A stretch of 54,129 nucleotides of DNA, taken from positions 3,384 to 57,512 of the forward strand of contig DBMO01000076.1 in NCBI GenBank assembly GCA_002298995.1, read 5' to 3'. Shown piece after piece: positions 32,170-39,988 of the stretch (positions are counted from its first letter, which is position 1; each line of letters starts with the position of its first letter). Source of the stretch: Desulfarculales bacterium UBA696. GTDB lineage: Bacteria; Desulfobacterota; Syntrophobacteria; Syntrophobacterales; Syntrophobacteraceae. The notes beneath the pieces were generated by a model that searched no databases, was not told where the DNA came from, and worked only from the letters and a program-made list of their open reading frames with translations. The position numbers and the translations under genes are program-made.

Positions 32170-32503
32170 GGCTCTCCTTTATCGCTGCAAACGGGTTACG
32201 ACCTGACTTGCTCATTGTCGCCGGTTAGATTTTTGGAGTTTGTATCACGGATGATGCATGCCGTTGTCAACATAAAAGCCCGAGGGAGAAAAATAGGGAA
32301 AGTCCTATGCCCAATGAGGCAACAATACTGCCGAAGGTGTGGTTACAAAGCTGTTGATTGCTCTCGACTCAGAGGTGTAATAAATGAATTAAAGGGGACT
32401 TGAAGGACTTAAGGAATTGGGATCTAAGAACCGAAGGGACCCCGTGAATCAGGGAGTTAAGGGAACTGTCTTCGGGTCAGAAACCCGGAAATGCGGGAGC
32501 AGA
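32170..32503. other. Intergenic region with degenerate purine-rich repeats
   Basis: 334 bases between divergent genes. From about 32386 to 32480 the plus strand repeats loosely related words (AAGGGGACTT, AAGGACTTAAGGAATTGGG, AGGGAGTTAAGGGAACT). A similar tract lies at about 39108-39150 on the minus strand. No promoter could be assigned. Confidence 0.45.
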
Positions 32504-33418
32504 ATGGGATTAAATATTCTACTGCATAAACAGAAATTGGCAGCTTTAATATCTTTTTTGCCGGCGTTGTTTCTTCTATTGGGATCAGGGCTTGCCGCCG
32601 AGCCCGATCAGGCGGCGAAGGAGCACCAGGTCGAGGCGGTCGTAATCCACGTGGACCAGTATGCGGTATATGGGCCGAACCTTATTTTCTATTTCGATCC
32701 GCAAATGGATAAGAAAAAGGCGGCATCCCTTGCCAGAGCTGCCAATCAGCTGCGAAACAGGAAAGCCACAATCGTCTACTGGGAAACCGGCGACCCCGGC
32801 CAGGGAACCCGTGCGGTGCTGGCCGATCTCTACCCGGCGGGAGAGAAGCGGGAGAGGAAGACCGCGCGGGATGCGCCAGCTCCAGCGCCCGCACAGAACA
32901 ACCAGGCCACCTCCGTAGTTCCCCCCGAGGATCGAGCGGCACAGCCCTCTGACTTGCCGGTCGAGCAGCAGGATGTCTCCCGTCTTAGAGAATCAAAGGA
33001 AAAGAAGGCAACCGACAAGCCGGCTTCAATTACCAGGGAGCAGATTACCTCCTTCATTCGCGATCTCCTCGATCTGAACGGCAGAAAAGATTTAGCCGCC
33101 ATAATGCCGTTCTACGCCGACATTGTGAACTACTACGACCGGGGCGTGGTGGACAAGGACTACATAAGCCGGGACCTTGGGTATTACTACCGCAACTGGG
33201 ATACCATAAACACCTCGCTCGATGGAGAGGTGGTCGTCATTGTGCTCGACCCCGAGGTGAGGGTGGCGAAATTTGTAACTTCATACTCGGTCGGAAACTC
33301 GAAGAAATCACTGGCCGGGAAAGTGGAAAACATCTGGAAAATAGAGAGGATAAACGGCAAGTTAAAACTGGTTGACGTGAAGCAGTCGAAGGCTGTCGAC
33401 GCACCATCCAAGCAGTAA
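32504..33418 (+). CDS. Exported protein with a C-terminal NTF2/SnoaL-like domain, unknown function
   Basis: A 304-residue protein. A signal peptide (about 1-32, ending near LLGSGLAAEP) is followed by a small domain (40-110) and a low-complexity Pro/Ala/Gln/Lys-rich linker (about 115-180). A C-terminal domain (about 185-290) begins with TREQITSFIRDLLDLNGRKD and contains YYDRG, DYISRDLGYYYRNW and WKIERINGKLKL, the look of an NTF2/SnoaL-like fold of the kind found in cell-wall and periplasmic proteins. ATG 32504 has a GGGAG site; the frame is open to 32417, but that part is purine-repeat sequence. The function is unknown. Confidence 0.7.
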   Translation: MGLNILLHKQKLAALISFLPALFLLLGSGLAAEPDQAAKEHQVEAVVIHVDQYAVYGPNLIFYFDPQMDKKKAASLARAANQLRNRKATIVYWETGDPGQGTRAVLADLYPAGEKRERKTARDAPAPAPAQNNQATSVVPPEDRAAQPSDLPVEQQDVSRLRESKEKKATDKPASITREQITSFIRDLLDLNGRKDLAAIMPFYADIVNYYDRGVVDKDYISRDLGYYYRNWDTINTSLDGEVVVIVLDPEVRVAKFVTSYSVGNSKKSLAGKVENIWKIERINGKLKLVDVKQSKAVDAPSKQ

Positions 33419-33427
33419 AGCGGGTAT

Positions 33428-33474
33428 GGATTTGTGGCTCAAATCCGCCCTTCAGCGGAGAGGAAGGGCGATTT
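33428..33474. terminator. Paired hairpins between convergent genes
   Basis: GGATTTG (33428-33434) with CAAATCC (33440-33446) forms one hairpin. AAATCCGCCCTT (33441-33452) with AAGGGCGATTT (33464-33474) forms a longer one with a single bulge. They overlap the 3' end of the small minus-strand gene and follow the plus-strand gene by about ten bases. There is no T-run. Confidence 0.5.
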
Positions 33475-33622
33475 CAGCCTGACCGTTATGGATGCACCGG
33501 CTTTCGGTTTCGCGGCTCTCCGAACACTCCAGTCCACCGACGCCCAATGCCATTGAGCGGCAAAGCCCGATTATGACAATTCCCATGAAGGTGCCGACGA
33601 ATAATCCGAGCAGAAAATGCAT
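33452..33622 (-). CDS. Small single-span membrane protein (56 aa)
   Basis: ATG 33622 follows a GGAAGGGG ribosome site and opens a 56-codon frame. Residues 2-21 form one hydrophobic segment (HFLLGLFVGTFMGIVIIGL), and the rest is polar with cysteines at 21, 33 and 43. The layout is like small DUF3789-type membrane proteins, but I cannot claim membership. It is 131 bases downstream of deoB and may be cotranscribed with it. Confidence 0.5.
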   Translation of the reverse strand: MHFLLGLFVGTFMGIVIIGLCRSMALGVGGLECSESRETESRCIHNGQAEIALPLR

Positions 33623-33753
33623 GGAACCCCTTCCACGTTGAAATGAGATGCATCAGCAGACATAGTCGGCATTTCTCCTGTTCGGGTAAATGGGTAAGAA
33701 AGGGTATTGTGGGCGGAAAATACTTTATTTCCGCCGGTGGGCTGGAAGTAGGG

Positions 33754-34914
33754 TCAACACTGAAAAGGCTCTCCGGGCCCGACCGGCGGGATTGACAGGA
33801 GCCCTGCAATTGTTGCCGCGACGTCGGAAAAGGAGGTGCGGGTCCCAAGCGGGCAGCCGGGGGAGAACCCGCGCCCAAGGCCTAGTACGGGTACGATTTC
33901 ACGTGTGTGGTCTGTCCCGTTATGGGTGGGATCGTTTCCGTGATCGGCAGTTATTATGAGGCTGTCACGCTCACCCATTGAAGCCGTTATTGCGGGCAGA
34001 GCGCGGTCGAATTCTTCAAGGGCCCCGGCAAAGCCTGCAACATCGCGCCTGTGGCCGTATTTCATGTCAAAATCCACGAGGTTTACAAATATCAGCCCCG
34101 AGAAATCTCTGTTCAATTCCTCTATTACAATCCTGATTCCATCGGCGTTGTCGTGGGTATGAATCGATCTCGTAAGTCCACGTCCGGCGAAAATGTCCTC
34201 GATCTTTCCGATCCCGACCACTTCCAGGCCCGAATCCGCCGCGGAGTCCAGGATGGTTCGCCCGTGGGGCGGGATTGCGTAGTCGCGCCTCTGGTCCGTG
34301 CGAACGTAGCTCCCCGGCTCACCAGTGAACGGGCGGGCAATGACCCTCGATACCGACCAGGGGCCAGATAGGACCTCCCTTGCCGAAAGGCATAAGCTGT
34401 AGAGTTCCTCGAGCGGGATCGTTTCAATGTGCGCGGCGATCTGGAATACGCTGTCCGCGCTGGTGTAGACAATCGGTTTGCCGGTTGCCCGGTGCAGCGG
34501 CCCGAGCTCTTCGATAATCTGCGTACCTGATGCCGCTTTGTTTCCGATACAACGTCTCCCGGTCAGCCGCTCGAATTTTTCGATAAGCTCGCCGGGAAAT
34601 CCACCGGGAAAGGTTGGAAAGGGCTTTTCGGTTATCAGCCCGGCAAGTTCCCAATGACCTGTCGTGGTATCTTTTCCCGCCGATTTCTCTATCATCTTCC
34701 CGTAAGCGCCCTTCGGGGCGGGAGCGTTCGGAATGAGTTCGGGCAGAAGCGACCCTATTCCCAGGCCGAGAAGGTTGGGAATATCCAGGCCCGGCGTCTT
34801 TTCCCATATATGCCAGAGCGTATTTGCCCCCGCATCGCCGTAATCGGCGGCATCCGGGGCCGGACCGACACCAGCCCCGTCAATTACGATCAGGCACACA
34901 CGCGGACCTTTCAT
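33754..34914 (-). CDS. deoB: Phosphopentomutase
   Basis: Converts (deoxy)ribose 1-phosphate to the 5-phosphate in nucleoside salvage, using two Mn ions and a phosphothreonine. The 386-residue protein shows the alkaline-phosphatase-superfamily motifs in order: VIDGAGVGPAPDA, DYGDAGANT, GKDTTTGHWE with the active threonine (near residue 84), THDNADG, NLVDFDMKYGHRRD and ADHGNDPTHNGTDHTRE. ATG 34914 has a GAGGAAA site. It stands alone without deoA/C/D. Confidence 0.95.
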   Translation of the reverse strand: MKGPRVCLIVIDGAGVGPAPDAADYGDAGANTLWHIWEKTPGLDIPNLLGLGIGSLLPELIPNAPAPKGAYGKMIEKSAGKDTTTGHWELAGLITEKPFPTFPGGFPGELIEKFERLTGRRCIGNKAASGTQIIEELGPLHRATGKPIVYTSADSVFQIAAHIETIPLEELYSLCLSAREVLSGPWSVSRVIARPFTGEPGSYVRTDQRRDYAIPPHGRTILDSAADSGLEVVGIGKIEDIFAGRGLTRSIHTHDNADGIRIVIEELNRDFSGLIFVNLVDFDMKYGHRRDVAGFAGALEEFDRALPAITASMGERDSLIITADHGNDPTHNGTDHTREIVPVLGLGRGFSPGCPLGTRTSFSDVAATIAGLLSIPPVGPGEPFQC

Positions 34915-35056
34915 ATGATTTTCCTCGCCGAATGGTAAGGAGGCTTTAGGGAAAGTCCTACGCCGGGAGCATATTTAGCTGGCGAACATCCATCTAAGTA
35001 TGCTCGCTGCAGGGCAGGTTTTCAAGTGTTTGGACGGAATAATCGGACCGGCAGGT

Positions 35057-35962
35057 TCAGTCGGCGGGGCTGCCGGTTTCGTGCATTTGGGCGTGGTCTT
35101 CGCTTTTGCGGATCAGCTCGATCAGCGGGTTTGCCGCCCTCGAGTTGCTGTAGGTGCGGGGGACGCCTTTGATTTTCGAAAATTCGCGGATGTTTTTGGG
35201 GCGCTGCAGGGCCAGGCGCACGAGGGTCTCATTGGTGAGTATCCTGAAGGGCGCGCGATCGCGGCGGCGGGCTTCATTTTCGCGGAAAAGATATAGGGCC
35301 TGCAGTACCCGCTTGCCCGACTGGTCCAAGGATTTTGCCCCACACAGGTGGAGAAAATTCCCCGGCCGGAAGGGTTTTTCCTGGAATACCTGCTCGCAGG
35401 CCTTTTGGAAAGCTTCCGTCGCCACGTTCAATAGGTCCTGTTCCTGGAGCTCGGCCGCCAGCAGGTGCCTCAAGGGAATGAGAAAATGGGTGTCGTAGCG
35501 AGCGTATTCGAGCTGCTCGCGCTTCAGCGGGCGCCTGCCCCAGTCGTGGCGCTGCCATTTCTTGTTGAGGCTTACTCCGAAATTTTCAAACAAAATCTTG
35601 GCCAGGCCAAGCTGCTTGTAGCCGAGTATCTTGGCTGCGATTGCAGTATCGAAAATATTGCGGACCTGAAATTTGAAATCCCGCTTCAGACCGGCAATGT
35701 CGTTTGGCGCGGCGTGAAAGATTTTTTCAATTGCCGGATTCGAGAAAATTTCGCCCAACGCTTCTATGCTCTCGAGGGCAAGAGGGTCTATTACGAAGTC
35801 CTCTTCTTCGGTGGATACCTGTATTAGGCATATTCGGTTATAATACGCGTGGAAGCTGTTTGATTCCGTATCTACCGATATGTGAGCCGTATCTTCGAGT
35901 TTCGCTGCAAGCGACAAAAGCTCTGTTTGATTTTCGACTACGATCACGGGCTTTAGACTCAT
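35057..35962 (-). CDS. rnd: Ribonuclease D
   Basis: A 3'-5' exoribonuclease of the DEDDy family that trims tRNA and small RNA precursors. The 301-residue protein has the exonuclease core with DxE in ISVDTESNSFHAY (near residues 33-45), the second aspartate in HAAPNDIAGL, and YxxxD in YARYDTHFLIPL. A C-terminal HRDC-like domain (about 205-285; NETLVRLALQRPKNIREFSKIKGV) follows. It is shorter than the E. coli enzyme, with one HRDC domain rather than two. It lies 142 bases upstream of deoB in transcription direction. Confidence 0.9.
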   Translation of the reverse strand: MSLKPVIVVENQTELLSLAAKLEDTAHISVDTESNSFHAYYNRICLIQVSTEEEDFVIDPLALESIEALGEIFSNPAIEKIFHAAPNDIAGLKRDFKFQVRNIFDTAIAAKILGYKQLGLAKILFENFGVSLNKKWQRHDWGRRPLKREQLEYARYDTHFLIPLRHLLAAELQEQDLLNVATEAFQKACEQVFQEKPFRPGNFLHLCGAKSLDQSGKRVLQALYLFRENEARRRDRAPFRILTNETLVRLALQRPKNIREFSKIKGVPRTYSNSRAANPLIELIRKSEDHAQMHETGSPAD

Positions 35963-36020
35963 GCCTTTCTTCTATCAACTCCTAATGGGGTAAGTCCCGG
36001 CGCATCACAGTGAGGCCAAA

Positions 36021-36788
36021 ATGGAAAGACGCAAAGAGGGAACCAGCGACAATCCACGGCGCGGCTCGTCCCGGCGAAGGCCCCCCTTGGGTTTCTATAC
36101 CCCCTTTAAGGATTTAGATCAACACCTTGGCACAACTATTTCTAATGATTCTGGTAATTACACTAAACCATTTCCTGAACCGGCGAAAATAGACAAGATC
36201 GCTAAAGGGGCCAAAAACGATGACGTTTTGTTCGAGAGGGCAATGGCCGGGGTAGATCGGCTGCCCGTAAAATCGCAAAAAAAAGTTCCCGTGCGGCCGC
36301 CTGAGAAAACCCCTCCGCGTTTTGTCGCGGCAGAAGAGCTGGAGGCCTACACCCGGCTGGTTGACCTGGTGGCGGGCGAGGGGCCCTTCGAGCTATCGTG
36401 CTCGGATGAGTATATAGACGGCTCGGTTATCGGCATCTCGCCCGAGGTGCTGAAAAAACTTCGAAGCGGCTACTTCAGCTACCAGGACCACCTTGACCTG
36501 CACGGCCTGAACCGGCAGCAAGCCAGGGAGGAAACCGTCAACTTCATTATGAACAGTTTCACCTCCCGCCGGCGGTGCGTACTCATTATCCCCGGACGCG
36601 GGCTCAACTCGAAGGATAAGGAACCGGTCCTCAAAAACAATCTCGTAACATGGTTGACGCGCGCTCCCCTTAAAAGAGTCGTCCTGGCGTTTGCTTCGGC
36701 CCGTTCCTACGATGGCGGATGGGGCGCGTTCTACGTCCTGCTGCGTAAAAACGAGGGCAAGGCGCCGATAGTCACCCCCGCGCCATGA
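36021..36788 (+). CDS. Smr-domain protein
   Basis: A 255-residue protein with a variable, charged N-terminal half and a C-terminal Smr domain (about 155-250), a fold found in MutS2 and in stand-alone endonuclease-like proteins that act on nucleic acids. Signatures are DLHGLNRQQAREETVNFI and the IIPGRGLNS loop, then LVLAFASA-type strand and GAFYVLLRK at the end. The exact role is unknown. There is no good ribosome site for ATG 36021 (AGTGAGG lies upstream). Confidence 0.85.
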   Translation: MERRKEGTSDNPRRGSSRRRPPLGFYTPFKDLDQHLGTTISNDSGNYTKPFPEPAKIDKIAKGAKNDDVLFERAMAGVDRLPVKSQKKVPVRPPEKTPPRFVAAEELEAYTRLVDLVAGEGPFELSCSDEYIDGSVIGISPEVLKKLRSGYFSYQDHLDLHGLNRQQAREETVNFIMNSFTSRRRCVLIIPGRGLNSKDKEPVLKNNLVTWLTRAPLKRVVLAFASARSYDGGWGAFYVLLRKNEGKAPIVTPAP

Positions 36789-36973
36789 AACCCCAGGAGC
36801 AACGGCGCTTTTGAGGCTTTCGGTTTTAAGCCGTTCTTCCGATTTATTGACTGATCATCCCGGCATTGGTGATTAATCTTTTGCGAGAATGCTGGAAACA
36901 CCTCCCGCCGGCATTAACTTTTAGGAAGGATTCTTTCGCGGGAGCCGGCCCGACAGAGGAAAGAGGAGAAGCC

Positions 36974-37507
36974 GTGCCGAGAAGGCTTAAAATTGCCGGG
37001 GCTATCGTGCCCCTGTTGCTTTGCTTTTTGTTTTGGGCCCCTTCCGCGCGGGGGGCGGCCGAAGGTGATGGCATACTCGGTTTTTGGCTCACTCAGGACC
37101 GCGATGCCATTTTTGAAATCTATAAGTGTGGAACGGAATACTGCGGGAAGATAGCGGCATTGGAAGAGCCGGAATACCCGCTTACGGCCAAAAGTGGTCT
37201 TGCCGGCCGCCCGCGCATGGACCGCAAAAACCCCGAACCCGCCCTGAGAAGCCGCCCGTTGCTTGGTCTGCCGATAATCAGCGTTCATTACAAAGGCGAC
37301 AATAGCTGGTGGGGCACAGTCTACAATCCCGATGACGGGAAAACATACAAGTGCAAGCTCTCGGTTGCCGCGAACGGAGACCAATTAAAGGTCAGGGGCT
37401 ACCTCGGAGTGGTTCTTTTCGGACAGACCCAAACGTGGACACGCCGGGCGGGCAACACCAACATCGGCGGCACCAAGGCCGCCTCGCCTGCCCAACCCTC
37501 CAGCTAA
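36974..37507 (+). CDS. Exported DUF2147-family protein
   Basis: A 177-residue protein with a signal peptide (about 1-29, ending WAPSARGAA) and one DUF2147 domain: GILGFWLTQDRDAIFEIYKCG, YCGKIAALEEP, the DRKNPEP loop, and WWGTVYNPDDGKTYKCKLSV with a C-terminal RGYLGVVLFGQTQTWTR. These small beta-rich periplasmic proteins have no settled function. The GTG start at 36974 is preferred because it has AGAGGAGAA upstream and directly begins the signal peptide; the frame is open to 36866. A strong terminator follows. Confidence 0.82.
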   Translation: MPRRLKIAGAIVPLLLCFLFWAPSARGAAEGDGILGFWLTQDRDAIFEIYKCGTEYCGKIAALEEPEYPLTAKSGLAGRPRMDRKNPEPALRSRPLLGLPIISVHYKGDNSWWGTVYNPDDGKTYKCKLSVAANGDQLKVRGYLGVVLFGQTQTWTRRAGNTNIGGTKAASPAQPSS

Positions 37508-37527
37508 CCGGTCCTTATCGCAAAAAT

Positions 37528-37569
37528 AGCGAAACCCAACACCCCGGCGCCGGAGTGTTGGGTTTCGCT
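37528..37569. terminator. Strong bidirectional terminator
   Basis: A 15-bp perfect outer stem, AGCGAAACCCAACAC / GTGTTGGGTTTCGCT, is extended inside by CCGGCGCCGG. It lies between the convergent DUF2147 and Tyr-rich genes. Confidence 0.8.
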
Positions 37570-37619
37570 CTCCTTTTCATTCCATTCGCAGGGCGGACTC
37601 AAGTTTAGAGGGGGCAGGG

Positions 37620-37895
37620 TTACGGTCCCACGTAAAAGGAAAAACCCGGGAACCCGAACCCGAACGACGCCGTGGGGGGGTAATACGGATAATACGGCCT
37701 GTAGTAGTCATAGGAGTAGTAAGGGCTGTAGTAGGGACGGTAGTAAGGTGAGTAATACCCGTTGTAATAGGGCCTCACATAGGGTCGGTAGTGATGTCGA
37801 TGGCCGGTCCACGCAAATGTCGGCGCCGCGCTCATGAGAACGACGGCGGCCGTAATCGTGAGAACGAAAATTTTGATCTTTCGAGTTAGCTTCAT
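37620..37895 (-). CDS. Tyrosine-rich exported peptide (91 aa)
   Basis: ATG 37895 (MKLTRKIKIF) has a perfect GGAGGT site; the longer frame to 38060 has none. A signal peptide (about 1-32, ending PTFAW) precedes a mature part made of PYY/PYYS/RPYY repeats, about 20 tyrosines in 91 residues, ending in FGFGFPGFSFYVGP. Similar Tyr/Pro-rich secreted peptides occur in several proteobacteria without known function; a surface, cross-linking or metal-binding role is speculative. The leader holds a CCCCC...GGGGG hairpin (about 37921-37941). Confidence 0.75.
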   Translation of the reverse strand: MKLTRKIKIFVLTITAAVVLMSAAPTFAWTGHRHHYRPYVRPYYNGYYSPYYRPYYSPYYSYDYYRPYYPYYPPTASFGFGFPGFSFYVGP

Positions 37896-38405
37896 GCGCT
37901 TACCTCCGGTAATCCAATATCCCCCGTTTGCTTCCGGGGGCTTTAAGACTTCTAATACAATTGACGAACTGCCCGCCGGAATCGTTGACGCGAAATAAGG
38001 ATTTTTTCGCATCAGAGAATCCAGGGCCTTCCGCTCTCCGTGTTTAATATTGCATAACATTATGATAATGCACTGTTAGTCTAATTATATCCGGTTGGCT
38101 CCAGCTTGAATGCAATTTAACAAAACTTTACCTGTATGCGGATGAAGCAGCAGATTATGCTGAAGAATCTGCCTGCTTTTCAGGGCAGCGAAGTGTCCCG
38201 CCGCACCAAATAGAAAACGCGCCCTGGAAGCGCCCTGAATTTGACATATCCCGGCGGGAGAAACAGTTGAAGCAGGTTGGCTCGCAAGGCCGGCAAAATG
38301 CCTTATCGCCTGTCCTCTCCCGGAACAGAAGAGGCGGAAAGCCTGACCCGTGCGGCTGGTCAAACTTCCGCCTCTTGACTTGCACAATAGCATCGTGGTT
38401 GGGGC
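37896..38405. other. Intergenic region with hairpins
   Basis: 510 bases without a supported gene. It includes the leader hairpin of the Tyr-rich gene and the terminator at 38329-38376. The middle (38100-38300) shows GC-rich short inverted repeats around GCCCTG/CAGGGC but no ORF with a ribosome site. Confidence 0.45.
38329..38376 (-). terminator. Terminator after the GspB-domain gene
   Basis: AAGAGGCGGAA and its complement TTCCGCCTCTT form the outer stem, with an inner TGACC/GGTCA pair. It lies 30 bases beyond the stop of the gene that ends at 38406. Confidence 0.65.
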
Positions 38406-39101
38406 CTAATCCCCCACAACCTTCTTACTGAAATGATATCCCTGATAGCTGAACAGGGCCCCGTCAGAGGTAATTTCCTCCACCTTGAGGCCGGGAGAGA
38501 CTTCCTGGCCTTCCAGCAACCTCCAGCTGTTTATCGTTATCGACCTTTTTTCCGCGCGTTTCGAATAAACGAGCATTGTCATCGCAAGCGGGATTGATTC
38601 CCGGATCTGAGCGGGCAGTTGGCTCCAGGCTAGAAGCTCCCCCGTGGCAGGACCGTTTGCCGGGGGCGCGGTGGGCTGAACCGGTCCGGGAGCCGCCGGA
38701 CCCTTAGCCATGGCGCCCTTACTCCCGGCGGAACGCAGAGGCGCGGAATTCGCCTCCATTTGCATCTTGATTTTTGCCTCTTTTACCAGATTTGGATTGA
38801 AGCGACGGATTGCCGAGCGAGAGCGCGGCCCGCCGGGCGCGGATGCAATGGACGCATCGAGAGCGGCCCTCGACCATTCATCCTGGAATTCGGCCGCCGA
38901 TGGTGCATTAGTCAGGACAGTGGCATTGCCGTTGCCTGCCCGGCGAGCGTACGCGTAATCGGGGAAAAAAAACAGGCCGGCAGCGACAAGAACGGCCAGC
39001 GCAAAGAGCCCTGTGCTAACCCTGATTCGAGCCCGCACCTTGCCGCAACTGCCCATCAAGCCTCTTTTTTTCCCTGATTTTGACAACGCATTGCGCAACA
39101 T
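38406..39101 (-). CDS. Single-span membrane protein with a C-terminal GspB-type (T2SSB) domain
   Basis: A 231-residue protein from ATG 39101. A basic N-terminus leads to one membrane segment (about 29-47), then a long Ala/Pro/Gly-rich periplasmic linker (about 55-155). The C-terminal domain (about 160-225; LLAWSQLPAQIRESIPLAM, MLVYSK, INSWRLLEGQEV, GLKVEEITSDGALFSYQGYHF) matches the pattern of the type II secretion assembly factor GspB C-terminus, a small periplasmic beta domain. No GspA or Gsp core genes are near. The frame is open to 39155 (start overlap with the FKBP stop), but that stretch is the purine-repeat tract. Confidence 0.72.
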   Translation of the reverse strand: MLRNALSKSGKKRGLMGSCGKVRARIRVSTGLFALAVLVAAGLFFFPDYAYARRAGNGNATVLTNAPSAAEFQDEWSRAALDASIASAPGGPRSRSAIRRFNPNLVKEAKIKMQMEANSAPLRSAGSKGAMAKGPAAPGPVQPTAPPANGPATGELLAWSQLPAQIRESIPLAMTMLVYSKRAEKRSITINSWRLLEGQEVSPGLKVEEITSDGALFSYQGYHFSKKVVGD

Positions 39102-39151
39102 GGAAATATATCCCTGAGTTCCTGAAATTCCTAAATCCCTAATCCCAACCA

Positions 39152-39859
39152 TCACGTCCCTGGTTGCTGGACCGAGACCAACTCCAGTTCGAATACCAGG
39201 GTTGCATTCGGGCCGACCTTGCCGGCAGGTCCTCCCCTTTCACCGTAGGCCAGTTCGGGAGGAACCACTACCTGCCACTTCGATCCGACAGGCATCAGCA
39301 GCAAGGCTTCCTTGAGGCCACGAATAATTCCTCCGTCCATCTTGAACTTGGTCGGCTCCCCACGCTTATAGGAGCTGTCAAACTCAGTCCCGTCAACAAA
39401 AGTACCCGTGTAGTTACACGCCACGGTGTCGGCCTCCGTTGGTTTTGCACCTCCGCCGGCCTTGACTACCTTGTACTGCACTCCGCTCGGCAGCGTAACG
39501 ACTCCTTCCTTCTTTTTGTTTTCGGCCTGAAACGCATCGCCCTGTTTCTTGTTGCCTTGTGCCGCCAGTTGAGTCTTTTCGGCCCACTTTACTTTCATTT
39601 CGGTCTGATAGTCGGCAAGGAGTTGGCGGATTTCTTCGTCACTAATGAGGGCCTTGCGCTCGGAGAGTCCATCCTTCAGGCCCTTTGCCATTGTGTCAAG
39701 GTTGACCTGGACCCCCAGCCTCTTCATGTTTCTCGCGATATCTATTCCTATGGCGTAGTCCAGCTTTTCCTTGGGGGTCTTCAGTTCGGATTTTTCAGCA
39801 GCGTTCACGGGAAGGGCCATCAGCAGGACCCCAAGGAGGACTAATAACCTCGACTTCAT
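39152..39859 (-). CDS. Periplasmic FKBP-type peptidyl-prolyl isomerase (FkpA/Mip-like)
   Basis: A 235-residue exported isomerase. A signal peptide (about 1-20, ALPVNAA) is followed by an N-terminal dimerisation domain (25-115) beginning with the family marker KEKLDYAIGIDIARNM, and an FKBP catalytic domain (about 130-232) with VACNYTGTFVDGTEFDSSY, GIIRGLKEALLLMPVGSKW and VPPELAYGERG. It assists folding of exported proteins. ATG 39859 has an AAAGGAGAAA site; the frame is open to 39895. It lies downstream of the two copper oxidases and may help fold them (inference). Confidence 0.92.
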   Translation of the reverse strand: MKSRLLVLLGVLLMALPVNAAEKSELKTPKEKLDYAIGIDIARNMKRLGVQVNLDTMAKGLKDGLSERKALISDEEIRQLLADYQTEMKVKWAEKTQLAAQGNKKQGDAFQAENKKKEGVVTLPSGVQYKVVKAGGGAKPTEADTVACNYTGTFVDGTEFDSSYKRGEPTKFKMDGGIIRGLKEALLLMPVGSKWQVVVPPELAYGERGGPAGKVGPNATLVFELELVSVQQPGT

Positions 39860-39894
39860 TGTTTCTCCTTTCGAAAATATTCGATTGATCATCA

Positions 39895-39925
39895 ATATGG
39901 CCGGGGACTAGGGCCCCGGCCATAT
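39895..39925. terminator. Hairpin between the copper oxidase paralogue and the FKBP gene
   Basis: ATATGGCCGGGG (39895-39906) pairs perfectly with CCCCGGCCATAT (39914-39925) around a 7-base loop. It lies 36 bases before the FKBP start, so it may attenuate or separate that gene. Confidence 0.55.
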
Positions 39926-39949
39926 TAGGTTTGTTTTTCAAGGCTCCCT

Positions 39950-39980
39950 GACGCCCCGGTGCGGGCGCAGCCGGGGCGTC
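39950..39980. terminator. Hairpin directly after the copper oxidase paralogue
   Basis: GACGCCCCGG (39950-39959) pairs with CCGGGGCGTC (39971-39980), starting nine bases beyond the stop codon on the minus strand, with an A/T-rich stretch some 15 bases further on. Confidence 0.6.
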
Positions 39981-39988
39981 GAGATTTG

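Noticed and set aside
38085..38393. Minus-strand open frame between the Tyr-rich and GspB-domain genes
   Set aside because: It overlaps the terminator hairpin of the upstream gene, lacks a ribosome site and has no protein-like pattern.
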